From NCBI GenBank assembly GCA_964035575.1, contig OZ037834.1:1829598-1893597 (forward strand): a DNA stretch of 64,000 nt, given 5' to 3'. This stretch comes from Rhynchopus sp. YZ270_cl-10 (lineage: Eukaryota > Euglenozoa > Diplonemea > Diplonemida > Diplonemidae). The position numbers were made by a program, and so were the translations under genes. The first letter of the stretch is position 1. Each line of letters opens with the position of its first letter. Below the pieces are notes generated by a model. That model had not been told where the DNA came from and searched no databases. It worked only from the letters and a program-made list of their open reading frames with translations. Below are positions 32,007 to 43,288 of the stretch, piece by piece.

Positions 32007-32930
32007 ACATTCTTCTTTGTCATAAGTCGCGACGATCCCCTTATTGGTGTGCATCTATCCTTTACAATAGGGTCCTGTACGATAACGATTGTGATCCAGG
32101 TAACTAAGTACAGTGCGGGGAAAGAGAGCGAGAGCGAGAGGGGGGGGAACATGCAAGGGAAAAGAGAAAGGGTTTTTGTTTCGTCAGACCAGTGTTTTTC
32201 TTAATGCATTGTTGTTTTTTTTGTTTTCAATGTTCTGTTTTTTTTTTTTTTTTTTTTTGTGCATACCTCGACAGTGACGAGCCTTTTTGGGGGTTTGCTG
32301 TCGCGGCGACGAGTTTTTTTTTAAACCCCTTTTTTTGCTGATGTCCCATCCTTTGGGAATTTTTTTTTTAAATCAGTTTTTTTTTTGTCTTTTTTTGTGG
32401 TGGTAACTTTCTTCTTTTTTCAATTCATGCTATCAATACAAAACAGAGGTTTTTTTTTTGACAAACAAAGTTTTTGACAAAAAAAAAGTTTTTGGAGATC
32501 ACATTCCTTTTGAGGTATGCCTACACTTATCGTAGAATCAAGAGTTAAAAAAAGAAAAATTCTTCCTTCTGTAGAGAGTGAATACAAGCAGCGCACACCA
32601 CACATCAAAAAAGGTTGTGTAAAAAAGGAGTAAACGTAATATGGCTTGTTTTGTTACGAGCCCCCCCCAAAAATTTTTTTTTGTTTTTTGATGTTGAGCG
32701 GCAACAAAGCGACCTCGGTGTGGCTATCGACGATTTTGATTCAGTGCCTGCATTCTGGCTGGTTTGTCCGGTCAGGTATTAGCGTTTTTCAAAACTTCTT
32801 TTTTGATCACACCCATCAGCAGTGTTGTCGTGGCTACTGTCAATTAGCTCGTTTTTTAGACACACAATACAAATAGAGCATTCTCGCATGTTTACAATGC
32901 GCAACAAACGATTCTTTAAAAAAAAGTGAC

Positions 32931-33243
32931 AGTGGAGCTTGCACAGATGGCAACTACACTATTTCCTACAATTTTTCAATGAAGTTCAGTGAAGCAGGGA
33001 AGTTATGTATTGATATCACACACGATAGGTATCCTTTCCCTTTTGGTTTTTGTTTTGTTTTGTATTTTTTTTTTTTTTTTGCCGATTTTCACCCCCCTTC
33101 TTTCTTTTCCCCATTATTTTTCTGTGACATTTTTTTCTTTTCTTTTCCAGAGTTGAAACAGATCAGACGAGTTCAAAAAAAAATAAAACATAGTGGAGTT
33201 CATCCTCGGGTGTCTACACTAATGCAACCAAGTTTTCAAAAAA
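32931..33243 (+). repeat. Family B pair (b then a)
   Basis: The first copy (32931-32980) has GTGGAGCTTGC and GCAACTACAC arms and the tail CAACAATTTTTC. The second (33192-33243) has GTGGAGTTCATC and GGTGTCTACAC and the tail CAACCAAGTTTTC. The outer arms are identical while the inner stems differ but still pair. Confidence 0.75.
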
Positions 33244-33950
33244 AAAACAAAAAATACCTATTCACACACCCCTCACATATTTTGAAAGAAGAAAAAAAGT
33301 TAGATTGTTTGTTTATTCAGAAAGCTTGTGGACGCCCTATGTTTGTTTAAAAATGCATATTTTTTTCCCCGCTATCAGTGTACGAGAGAGACACATTTTG
33401 TCAAGGTTTTTTGGAGTATATTTTTTGTGTCACGGTCAAAGCGTATTTGTTAACTAAATTCTCTCATGGCACTGTACAAAAATAAAAAAAATCTTACAGT
33501 TGCTGTTTATAGTGCAACTGAGTTACTATTTATAAAAAGCCTCCTTTTTTTTAAAAAAATACTGCATTTTTTGTTCTTCCTCTTAAAACGCGACGAGCAA
33601 AAGGGACGGAAACGTGTACTTTTGTTTCGATTTAATACGTTGAGAGCACAGACAATGGAACATGGCGACCAAAGTTCACAACAAAAAATAATCGCTTTTT
33701 CATTATTGATTCTTTTTTTTTTTAACAGAAGAAAAAAAAAACAAAACAAAAAGTCGTCCGTTTCTTTCCCTCCCATACACTTTATCTTTCCCCTTCCCTT
33801 TCCCCCCCGCACCCCTCGCTGAGAAAGCAGCTCTCTCTCAGCAGGAACTGAATGAAGAAAAAAAAACGACAACAACAAAATATGTTTGACCATACTCCCC
33901 AGTCCCCCACCATGTGTGGGTACTGAGGCGATTGTCGACAAAAAAAAGGC

Positions 33951-34004
33951 ACAGTGGAGCACACTCTAGGGTGGCTACACTAGTACAACCAAGTTTTCAA
34001 AAAT
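33951..34004 (+). repeat. Family B hairpin
   Basis: GTGGAGCACACTC, TAGGGTGGCTACAC, TAGTACAACCAAGTTTTC. Confidence 0.7.
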
Positions 34005-34411
34005 GCATACAACTCTAGGCTGAGACGTTCTCAGCCAACATGAAGCCCCTTTAGAAGGGGGGGACAAAACATGAGATGTCTCTCACTTTCGCTATGCACC
34101 CCTCAGCAAAAAAGCAACACCAAAAAGAGGAAGTGTACGGTGCCCCCGTTACTGTAAGCAGGATGCCAACCGCCCCCTTTGTCCCAAGCAACAGAGGCAT
34201 GGAGAGGCTGGGATGCGGAGGGGGGTAGGTTTTTTTTGCTACAAAGAAATTTAACGGGGTTTGGTGAGTTTATCTTATTACCTTAGATGGATGGGGGAAA
34301 AGGGCGTTGTATCTCTGTTGATCGCTCTTGAGGGGCATGTGACTTTTCACCATACTACCCTGAAAGTCATTTGTCCTTTTGAAAGAAGGAAAAAAAAAAG
34401 CAACGTTTAAT

Positions 34412-34500
34412 TTTAGTGTCTTTGCGTCCGCAGCGACGTTTTTTGCACTGTCAACTTTCTTGCATGAGAGGCTGAGGGTCGTCTTAAAAGTACCTTTTCT
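34412..34500 (+). repeat. Adjacent family C and A modules
   Basis: C: TTGCGTCCGCAGCGACG, T run, TTGCACTGTCAACTT. A: GCATGAGAGGCTGAGGGTC, GTCTTAAAAGTACC, TTTTC. Confidence 0.6.
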
Positions 34501-34619
34501 TTTTGTGATTTCATCCGGGGCTGGCATCGTGGGTCAGTCGGAGGTGTGCCTGCATAAATAACTTCACTTTTAAGGCGACAAAGTGTCATAGCGTTCATTT
34601 CATAAATTCTTCATGTTTT

Positions 34620-36865
34620 TTTTTTGAGAAAAGTTCGATTTCGGCCTCGAAAATACCCGTGACACCGATTTGTCACGGTACTTTGTCACGGAATTTTTTT
34701 GAAAGATTCGATTTCGTGACAAAAAAAGTTCGATTTCGTGACAAGCCGATTTTTTCATTGACACACAAAATTCAATTTAGTGACAAATGACTTTTTTCAT
34801 TGACAAAAAAAAATTCGATTTCGTGACAAATCCATTTTTTCATTGACAAAAAAATGTCATTGAAAAAAATGGATTTTGTCAAGGAAAAAGTCGTGACAGC
34901 CAACCCGCCAGTCACTGAAAAGTGACCAGACAGCCACTTGACAAACACAAAAGAGGCCATTCTTGAGCTGTCTAGAAACCTAAGGGCAGAGACTGAAGAC
35001 ACAAGGTATGATAACTTTATGATTATGCAAGACTTAGTATATCGCGAACACGGTCAGGCTTGCACGCCTCTGGCCAGAGGCCAGCCCCACTAAATGATAT
35101 GCAGCAGACACTCATTGCAGATTTCATTTTCATTCGGTAAAAAATTAATGGGTGCGCAAGTTTCTATACCTAATACCCCAACCCTCACCCATACATTCCA
35201 TTACACACACCAAAACCGATCGAATCCACCAGCGCATGCGACGGAAGCAGATTCAGATTGTGGTTTGATAAGCAGAGTTCGGTTATTATGGTGGTGGAAA
35301 GGGGGGTGGGAACACTTTGTCAGTCACTGCTATAGCCATTAACCAGGGAGCATAGCTAGTGCAAGAAATTCGACTTTGGAAACCTTCCGGAAAGTCTGTC
35401 CTCTGCTTCCGGAGGACTAGACACAAGAAAATATTGTTTGTTCCCCCAGAAAACCAGTGCACAATTCACACTCCTTGTGGGTGGTCTTGTTGCCTTTTCG
35501 TCATAGTAATTTTGGCCCAGGCATGCTCTCGAAGCATGACAATTTAGTGTGTATGGGGCAGGGTGTTGTTTTGTTCTGAATTCTCTTTGTTATAACATCT
35601 AAGTCAATCGCGGGTGGTGGTTTGTGTAGCGTGAGGCACTCTTTTTAGCAAACTTCCTGCGGCTGCTAAAGTGTTATTTCTTCGGATTTAACAACGTACA
35701 GCGTAACATAGTGGTTTAGCCTGGTCGACACAACCTTTGATAGATACGGGATAACCAACCCCCTTCGACCCCTTGTGGGTTCACTGAACAAGCCCTAGTG
35801 GTAGTTAAACGCGATTGACATTTACATTTCCTAGAGATGAAAGAACAAGATAACACTTCTGTACCCGCGCATCAAAATTGTGGAAAACTTTGCACCCCAA
35901 ACACCCTCAACAACGCCCGCCAAAAGGCGCCCCTTGTTGCTGGGAGTTGGTTCTCATGTTTGATACACTGCACAGCAGGCATTCCTCTGAGTCCAACGCA
36001 TGTTTGGCCTGTCTGCGGCGTTGTACTTAAGGTGCACGAAGACAGGGTCTGGTGGTAAATTTTGCGTAGTACTGCGACGTGGTACTACGTGGGTCTGGGA
36101 ACCTGGTACCTGGGTACAGGATATTTGTTGTAAAGACATCTTCCACCATGCATTGAGGAGGGTAAGACAGTGTTCGCAGTTTCTACCTGATAGCATTACA
36201 CATTTAACTTCTCCACGGGGGTCTTGGGCCGTTCATTCGGTTATACCTTGACTACCGGAAGATATTCTTGAGGCCTTTTTGGTCTCTAGAATATCCGGTC
36301 TTCCCGAACGGAGGCACACTTTGTGTGTTACTACGACCTGGCAATTTCCAGCAGTAGGTTAAGTAATCTTTCTTGTAAATTGTTGGATCATTATCTCCTC
36401 AGTGCATGCATGCCCCACGTGACTGGACACTTTTGTGTTTGTCATGTGGAGCTGTGGTTGCTCTTTCACGACTTTTATCCTTGTATCCAGTGTACCCAGT
36501 ACCCAGTGCCCTGTCACGACTTTTTCCGTGACAAAAAGTTTGGTTTCCTTGACAAAATCCATTTCTGTCACGACTTTTTCCGTGACAAAAAGTTCGGTTT
36601 CCTTGACAAAATCCATTTTTTCATTGACATTTTTTTGTCACTGAATTTTTGGATTTGTCACGAAATCGAATTTTTTTTTGTCAATGAAAAAATCGGTTTG
36701 TCACGAAATCGAATTTTGTGTGTCAATGAAAAAATTGGTTTGTCACGAAATCGATTTTTTTTTGTCACGAAATCGAATCTTTCAAAAAAATTCCGTGACA
36801 AAATTCCGTGACAAATCGGTGTCACGGTAATTTTCGAGGCCGAAATCGAACTTTTCTCTTTTTTT
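34620..36865. mobile_element. TIR element with GTGACAAA-iterated arms (2.2 kb)
   Basis: The left arm (about 34620-34920) and right arm (about 36513-36865) are inverted copies built from TTTCGTGACAAA, TCATTGACAAAA and related units. Both start GAGAAAAGTTCGATTTCGGC and end GTCGTGACAG; the right arm has one extra internal duplication. The middle carries the 1.2 kb core shared, inverted, with 14670-15900. Inserted between T runs. No transposase seen; probably non-autonomous. Confidence 0.75.
35285..36480 (-). repeat. 1.2 kb core, copy 2 (inverted)
   Basis: Reverse-complement relative of 14670-15900, with the same landmarks and few differences. Next to the right arm it keeps a GTACCCAGTACCCAG remnant, matching the tandem array that borders copy 1 at the same end. 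Confidence 0.8.
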
Positions 36866-36887
36866 TTACTTCTTTTCCCCTGTCTGC

Positions 36888-36972
36888 CACCTGATTTTTA
36901 CCCCGCGTATAGGCACGTAGCAGGACCATATAGGGCCGTATACACACCTATACGCGGAGTAAAAATCAGGTG
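36888..36972. mobile_element. Palindromic element CACCTGATTTTTA, copy 1
   Basis: Arms CACCTGATTTTTAC plus CCGCGTATAGG against their complement, 26 bp with one mismatch. A second copy lies at 52313-52439. A clipped family B tail (GGTCTACACTATTTGC) follows directly. Confidence 0.75.
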
Positions 36973-38340
36973 GGTCTACACTATTTGCAATGTTTCAAAA
37001 AAAGGAGGGGGGTCTTCGAGTGACTTTACAGAACCCGTCTCCAAAGAAGTGTCGAAACAACAAAATGATGAAAAAGACCCAGCCCAAACAGATCAAAAAA
37101 CCGAGTCACTTACTTCGCACAAGGAGTTGCTCCCTTGTGTTCCAATTATACCCGTTTCGTTGACTGACGAGCGGTAGCGGGAGTAGGACATCTCAACGTA
37201 GACCGCGAAATGGTAGTAAGTTGGGCGGAGGGTGGGCGTGGCGTGGATAAATTCTGTTGCGACACGTGATTTTTCCAAGTTTTCAAAAAAAAAAATGCGA
37301 CAGGGCTAGGGAGCAAATAAAAGAAAAAAGAAAAAAGCCAACGTTCAGATTATTTGACAATCGCTATTTCTTTTTGATTAATATCACTTTTGCGTGGTAC
37401 GGAAGATACAACCTCTACTGTACTGCGTTTTAACGAATATAGCGCGCTTTTCCCCCCTTTTTTTGAATTTATTTTCTCTCTTTTTTTTTTAAATGTGTTT
37501 GCATCCTGTTGGGTGTCTGCATGAATCAGTTTTTTTCTTCGCGCGTTAGGTGACTATACAGAGGTTTCGCCTACAGATTTCTATGACGCACATTTGTGTT
37601 ATCAGTTTTCTTGTTTTATTTTCACGGTACAACAAGAAATACTGTGGTATATTCATTCCTTTACGCTTTTACGTTTTCTTTTTTTCCTCAACAATGTTAT
37701 TGTTTTATTTTTATATTTTTCAGAATTTTTTCTTTGGAAGTGGCTTTCACTCAACACTCGCTTATCAGGGAGGATGTTCTCTAACGGACATGGTCCTGTA
37801 TGAAACGCGTTTATTTTTTTTCCCTTCTTTCTTTACATAGCTCCTTTTCAATACAAAAAAAATCGTTCTCTGTTACTCCTTTTCTCCAATTTCGGGTTCT
37901 GTTTATCAGGTGTGACGTAAGCGCAAAGAAAAGCTTCGGTTCATCTCACCAAAATCCTCCTTTATGGTTTGTCTTCGTTATTTGTGGCACAAAAACGCCT
38001 CAAAAACATTCATGTCTTTTCCAAAAAAAAAACCCCCCCCCAAGACATCTGACCTCTGGTGGCCCTTACCACACCACCCTTTTCCCCCCTATTCAATACG
38101 TTTCCTTCACACCCCCCCATTTCTTTAAGCCCCCCCTCCCACTTCCCTGACTCCTCCTGACTAGACTAAGTTAACCTAAGCTACAATTTTTTTTTTCGAG
38201 ATGACCAGGCACAGTACGTCTTACGTTCATCTTTGCTTCTTTTGTTTTCTTTTTTTCTTTTTTTTTCTTTTGGAAGGAAATAATCAAATATCCTACCCTT
38301 GATCAAAATAAAAGCCCTCTCCCCCCTTCATTTTTTTTTT

Positions 38341-38468
38341 AATTCCGAAGCTTGCTTTAAAGGAGAAATAGTATTACCGGGTACGGTCGCTAAATCATCC
38401 CTCAAACAGGAGGATTTGTGCAATCAACGAAAACAACTTTACTTACCTACCCCGATCCTACTATTTTT
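38341..38468 (+). repeat. Family D module, copy 3
   Basis: GCTTGCTTTAAAGGAGAAAT through CCCCGATCCTACTATTTT, colinear with 25859-25976. It ends about 75 bases before the probable start of the next gene. Confidence 0.8.
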
Positions 38469-38542
38469 TTTTTTTTTTGTATGCTTTTTCCCCTTCACCA
38501 TCTCTCTACAGCACCCACCTTGACCCCCCGATATCTTATATA

Positions 38543-39586
38543 ATGTGCACCCAACGCTATACACAACCAAGCTGTAGTGATGAGGCATCTGAACAATCTG
38601 AGCCATCTGACCCACCTAATGCACACAGGGCTCTTGGTGGTGACGAGACAACACAGCGATGTCCACATGGACGCAGGGCACAGCACGCTCACCACACGCA
38701 CCGCATGGAGCTCAGTCCGGAGAAGCATACACACAATGTTTTGAAACATAGGATGGAGTACCCGGTGCCTACTGGGAGTAGGGAGTTCTCTCGTGGAGAT
38801 CAGTCGGGGAGAGAGACACAGCGAACTCAACAGACTCAACAGACTCAACCCGGGGCACGACATCGACGTTGCAGTGGTGGTGGTGGTGGTGGTGTTGGCA
38901 GCTCCATTCGCAGCACCTCGCACGCCTCGTCAGGAGGTGTATCCGCAGAGGGTCCCTCACTCACCCTGCGCAACCTTCGTGCACATGACGACAGTCGCGG
39001 CAGCGTCGACCTCAGTGAAGTGCCCCATGTAATCTCCCATCCATCCCGATCTGTCTCCATAACATCACGGTCCATATCTCCGTCGATTTCGCCGTCTCCG
39101 GTACCAAGGGTATTGGTGGTGGAGCCTGTCCAAAAGGAAGTAAAAGAAACCAAAAAGGAAACCAAGCTCAATCGAACGGAGAGTGGTGTATCGAAACTAA
39201 ATCGGACGGAAAGCCAGCTCCTGGATGACGTGAATGCATCGTTCTTTGAGGACTACCTTGCGAGAGGGGGTGACAAAGGGGAGAAGAAGAAGGAGAGCAA
39301 GAAGAAGAAGGTGCGTTCCATAGCGTCGATGAAGGACGAGATTCGGCATCTCTGTAAACAGCTGGGGCAGCGGAGCGGGTACACAGAGTGTTCGTTCGAG
39401 GCGGCAAGACATGAGGGCACGTTCTTCAACCCGGATGAGTCGTTGACGTTTATCTCGCCAACTATCACAGAGTTTCGAAGAAGCGCGCAAAGGGAGGACA
39501 GTACACAGAACAACCCTTCCGATGAAAGCCTCATCCGATCTGGGTTTGCGAGAATTCTTGAGCAAAATAGTCGATATTCGCATTGA
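38543..39586 (+). CDS. Ser/Thr-rich protein of unknown function
   Basis: The frame is open from 38477; the start at 38543 (MCTQRYTQ) is preferred because the earlier codons overlap a CT-rich tract ending in CTACAG that looks like a splice acceptor. It gives about 347 residues. The first 200 are low complexity with Ser, Gln, Arg and a Gly/Val run. LNRTES is repeated at about 245 (KLNRTESG, KLNRTESQ). The last 100 residues look structured and highly charged (LLDDVNASFFEDYLARGG, a KKKESKKKKV tract, DEIRHLCKQLGQR). No known domain recognised. GC content and codon choice support a real gene. Confidence 0.6.
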   Translation: MCTQRYTQPSCSDEASEQSEPSDPPNAHRALGGDETTQRCPHGRRAQHAHHTHRMELSPEKHTHNVLKHRMEYPVPTGSREFSRGDQSGRETQRTQQTQQTQPGARHRRCSGGGGGGVGSSIRSTSHASSGGVSAEGPSLTLRNLRAHDDSRGSVDLSEVPHVISHPSRSVSITSRSISPSISPSPVPRVLVVEPVQKEVKETKKETKLNRTESGVSKLNRTESQLLDDVNASFFEDYLARGGDKGEKKKESKKKKVRSIASMKDEIRHLCKQLGQRSGYTECSFEAARHEGTFFNPDESLTFISPTITEFRRSAQREDSTQNNPSDESLIRSGFARILEQNSRYSH

Positions 39587-39869
39587 TGGTGTTGCGGAGA
39601 GGGCCTATATTGTCTTTGATAGTTGTTCCGTAACACTAATCGAGTAATAATAAAAACCTCGGGAAGGGAAAGGAAAGGAAGAAGACACTCTTAAGGGATA
39701 CGGTGTGCTGTCTGTATCCTCAACGCCTTTTAGTACCATTTTTTGAGCACCGAATCTACGGTGAGGTGATTGTGGATAACAACAGCTATTTGGAGTTTTC
39801 AGTCCAATTTTTCTATATTGGACTGCATGGGTTGGGGGTGCACCCCCCGGTGCACCGGTCATACACCAA

Positions 39870-39909
39870 TGTACAATGTGATGAGAGGGCTTTTGTATTT
39901 CAAGTCAAA
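39870..39909 (+). repeat. Family A2 hairpin
   Basis: GTACA and TGTAT (one G-U pair) around ATGTGATGAGAGGGCTTT, then TTCAAGTC. Confidence 0.55.
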
Positions 39910-40838
39910 CTATTTTTCTTTTCAGTATATTTTAGCTACAATGACAACAGCCCCCATTACCCCTCAGTAGGTGACTATAGACACAAACAACTGGAGGCTT
40001 TTTATGGCCCGCAAAAGGTAGAATTTTTTTTTTTTTGTTTTAAATTTTTACGAATTTTCTCCAGTTTTATACAATTTATGAAATGTCACACCCCCCCCTC
40101 ACAAGGGAAGAAGTGTTGTAATAGTAGAAAAAAAAAAGAATGGGGGATTTTCTTTATTTTTTTTCCAGCACGATACCTGAGGGGGCACATTCCTCTTAGA
40201 AGGCTTTCCTTCCTTCTAACCATCCTACATAGGGGTCATTTGTTGATCCCTATACCGGTACTTTCAATGCATGTGAATGTATACGTTGCAATACCCTTCT
40301 TCCTGTCCCTCGTGGAGCTCAAAATCTTTTGCTCTTCTTCTGCATCACAACCTTCGCCGTCCTCGAGTTTCAGCTCTTGCTCTCATGTTTTGATATGTGA
40401 TACACAAAAAAATTGCCTTCATTTAGGAGCGGTGCACATTTTTGTGAGATATTTCGTTTTCAATCACACAGAAAAAAGCAAAAAAAAAAAAAAAACTAAA
40501 GAGGAAACCATTTTCCAGTCTGATGCGTCGTGTGGCTGTCCTTTTGGCTGCCTTTGGAAGAGAATCGAAGGTAAGCTGGTACAAGGGGGGTACACTTTCC
40601 CCCATCACACCCCCCCACCCCATCCACAACAATACCTATGACAGTCTTTGCCTCCCCTCCTCCCTTCCCTTCCACCTTCTTTTTATATATTTGTCCGTCG
40701 CACATTTTGCACAACAAAGGGACACAAAACTACACTAAAAAAAGAAAAAAAAAATGGTATTGTGTTCCCACCCCCTATTTGTAGTGCTTTTAATGTCCAA
40801 TAATAAACTTCATTTTTCTTTGATTGTTAGGTGACCAA

Positions 40839-40883
40839 GCAAATGAGAGGCTGAGGAGTATCTTTACCAAACTTTTCTGGTTG
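40839..40883 (+). repeat. Family A module upstream of MsrA
   Basis: GGTGACCAAGC, AAATGAGAGGCTGAGG, AGTATCTTTACC, AAACTTTTC. Confidence 0.6.
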
Positions 40884-41016
40884 TTTTTTTTTTTTTTTTT
40901 GTAAGAACGCATGCATGCGAGGCACCACCCCCTCCTTTTTGCACTCAGGAATTACCCACAACTCAAAAAAATGTTTTTCGTTATAAAAAAAACACAAACT
41001 CACCCACCCCCCTCAG

Positions 41017-41755
41017 CAGGGAAACTGCGCATCAGAGCCGGGCAAGCACTACGTCCTGAAGACGAGCATCAGAGGGCCCCACCCGGAATGCCTTGAGGTA
41101 TATTTTCAGCACCCGACCTTTTCCATCTCCACCCCCCTCTTTCCCTTCACAGACAGCGTACTTCGCGACGGGCTGCTTCTGGGGTGCGGAGGAGGTGATG
41201 TGGAAGACAAAGGGCGTGCACACCACTGCCGTCGGATACCAGGGCGGGGCGAAGGAGAACCCGACCTACAACGACATCTGCTCGGGGTCATCTGGTCATG
41301 CTGAGTCTGTGAAGGTTGTGTTCAACCCTGCTACAGTCGCGTACGTTGACCTGCTGAAGGTGTTCTGGCAGTCGCACGACCCCACGCAGGGGAACAGACA
41401 GGGTAACGACCGTGGAACGCAGTACAGGAGTGCAGTGTTCTGCACGACACCAGAACAGATGGAGATTGCGGCCGCAAGCAGGACTGCCTACCAGACGGAG
41501 CTGGAGCGGGAAAGCTATGGACCCATTACCACAGAGATTTCACGCAATAAAACGTTCTGGTACGCAGAAGACAACCACCAGCAGTACCTCGCACGGCCGC
41601 TCAGCAGGCAGTACTGCTCCGCGCAGCCCACAGGGATTGCGCTCCCGCCGGCAGAAAACTGGCTCCCAAGCCACCTCAAGGCAGTCTATGGGAGCAGGCT
41701 CCGTCCCTCAGAGGTGCCTGCGTCGCGCTGTGCTGAGGGGAAGTGCTCCATTTGA
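41017..41755 (+). CDS. MSRA: Peptide-methionine (S)-S-oxide reductase MsrA
   Basis: The visible exons are 41017-41097 and 41153-41755, joined across a 55-base intron (GTATAT...CCTTCACAG, phase 0). The join reads GPHPECLE-TAYFATGCFWGA, matching the usual HYV-PF-PEG(L/M)E-A-FG-GCFWG run of MsrA. Catalytic Cys is in GCFWG. GYQGG, GHAESVKVVFNP, SHDPTQGNRQGNDRGTQYRS and FWYAEDNHQQYL are all family-typical. MsrA reduces methionine-S-sulfoxide with thioredoxin. The C-terminal CAEGKC could act in recycling, but this is inference. 41017 follows a CCCCCTCAG acceptor, so at least one more 5' exon with the start codon is expected and was not found. Confidence 0.9.
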
Positions 41756-42512
41756 GGGAAGGGGGAAGAGGAGGGGGAGGTGCAATTATGTTGTGTGAGG
41801 GATTCACAGAAACCAGTTTCTTCCCGGTGAGGCGGTTCGTTTTATGTGGGGGTGTTACCAATGTCTACAGGGAGAGGGTGGTCACACCTCTAAATGTTTT
41901 CTTGGGGGCCTATCTTTGAGAATCTGGGGGTGGGACAACAGAACCTTTGCGCTTTTTTAAGTGTGTCAATGTGTGTTATTGTGGAAAGTAAAAGAAAAAA
42001 AGCTAGTAGCGCGGTTGCGAAAACTGCCGGTAGTCAGCGCTACGCCCTACATAGTAGGCTGCAGAGAGAGAGAGAAATGAGAACAAAAGAATGTAGTCCA
42101 AAAATGGTAAAAACGGTAAAAACGGTAGGATTTTTGAGGGTCTAGGGTCACAAAAAATGTGCCTCATAGAGTCAAAAAAAACTAATTCCTAGCTAAAGCC
42201 CTGCTAATACGGCTTAAAAGAAAATGGGGCATTGGCGTGGCTGAAGGGGGGGGGTGATTCGTACTTATTGCATAATTGTTGCGCACTTCTTGCACATCCC
42301 ATTCAGCTACATCAGCCATACACTAGCGTTTCCTTCTTGTCTTCTCATCCCTACCCTTCACGCAACCGATGATTAATTTATGATAGCCAAGATTGTCTGA
42401 ATAAGACACACCGAATCGAACAAAGTTGATCCAAAAAAAACACACACAATTCAAGGTTGCGCGCCTGGACAGGGGTTGCAATCACCATTCTCTCAATACC
42501 GTTTTTCTTGAA

Positions 42513-42728
42513 GATTACTCAGCACTTCTGAGGTTTAGTTTCATCTTATCCCACTCTCTGATTGTTGATCTAGGTGGCTTTTCATGAGGCTGGAGGTTCA
42601 TCTTATAAGCATTTACCTATTTTTTTTTTGTGCAACACTCCGGGGGAATACGATAACCCTGCGGATTGACAATGCCTGCGTCACTCAGAGGCGTTTTTTT
42701 TTTTTTTTTTGCACTATATCAACTTCAC
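42513..42728 (+). repeat. Array of modules A, A, C
   Basis: GATTACTCAGCACTTCTGAG with TTTCATCTTATC; then GGTGGCTTTTCATGAGGC with GGTTCATCTTATAAGC; then AATGCCTGCGTCACTCAGAG with GCACTATATCAACTTCACC. Confidence 0.55.
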
Positions 42729-43143
42729 CTTTTAATGTAGTGTTAGTTTAGTGGTACCTCCTGTTGCTTCGTGTGTGCTGTCCACCCCTTTCCTCCTGCG
42801 TTGAGTGGCTGCGATCTAGCTTTGCGGGACAACGTTGGGTAGTGTGGGGGCTAATGGGCAGTATTATGACCAGAGGAGATGTCTAAGGGTAGACTCAGCG
42901 CAGCTTCTCATGCCTATTTCTTGCCGTTTATTGACTTCAATTTACTTTTTTTTGTTGGTTTTCTACTCGGTGCATGCCCTAAGCGAGGTGCACCCTTCTT
43001 TTCATACACGGTGGCCAGTATGAGCGGGGGGAGAGCCTCAAAAAATTTGACGTTTTTTTTTTGGGATAGCAATTCTCAATATTTTTTTGTCCACTTTTGA
43101 TGCTCTCTCACATCAAAACTGGCCACCGTGTACATTTTCTTTT

Positions 43144-43288
43144 AGGTACACTGTCACAATGAAAGCTTTGTACTTCAAAAATCCTATTTTTTTTCTTAGC
43201 GTCTTACGTCTCAGAGGCGTTTGCAATACCAACCCCCTGTTTTAGGTGACTAAGGCAACGAGAGGCTTAGGGTCATCTTATAATTTTT
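43144..43288 (+). repeat. Array of modules A2, C, A
   Basis: A2 (GTACA/TGTAC stem), C (CTTACGTCTCAGAGGCG, TTTGCAATACCAA) and A (GGTGACTAAGGCAACGAGAG, GCTTAGGGTCATC, TTATAATTTT) in that order over 145 bases. Confidence 0.7.

Larger units (their letters stand above)
29934..38542. other. Long spacer with repeats and a TIR element
   Basis: 8.6 kb without a credible gene. Main contents are a small TIR element (30641-30698), palindromes, many hairpin modules, and the 2.2 kb iterated-TIR element (34620-36865). T runs of 10-20 bases are frequent. Other short ORFs lack coding character. Confidence 0.65.
39587..41016. other. Spacer between unknown gene and MsrA
   Basis: Holds a family A2 module and a family A module. 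It probably also contains the undetected first exon of MsrA. A 312-codon ORF here is rich in Phe/Lys/Ser runs and is not credible. Confidence 0.55.

Noticed and set aside
32216-32262. Long T runs as terminators
   Set aside because: T runs occur everywhere in the spacers, on both sides of genes, so they cannot be called terminators.
39703-40641. 312-codon ORF before MsrA
   Set aside because: Rich in Phe/Ser/Lys runs from homopolymers, no domain, overlaps two hairpin modules.
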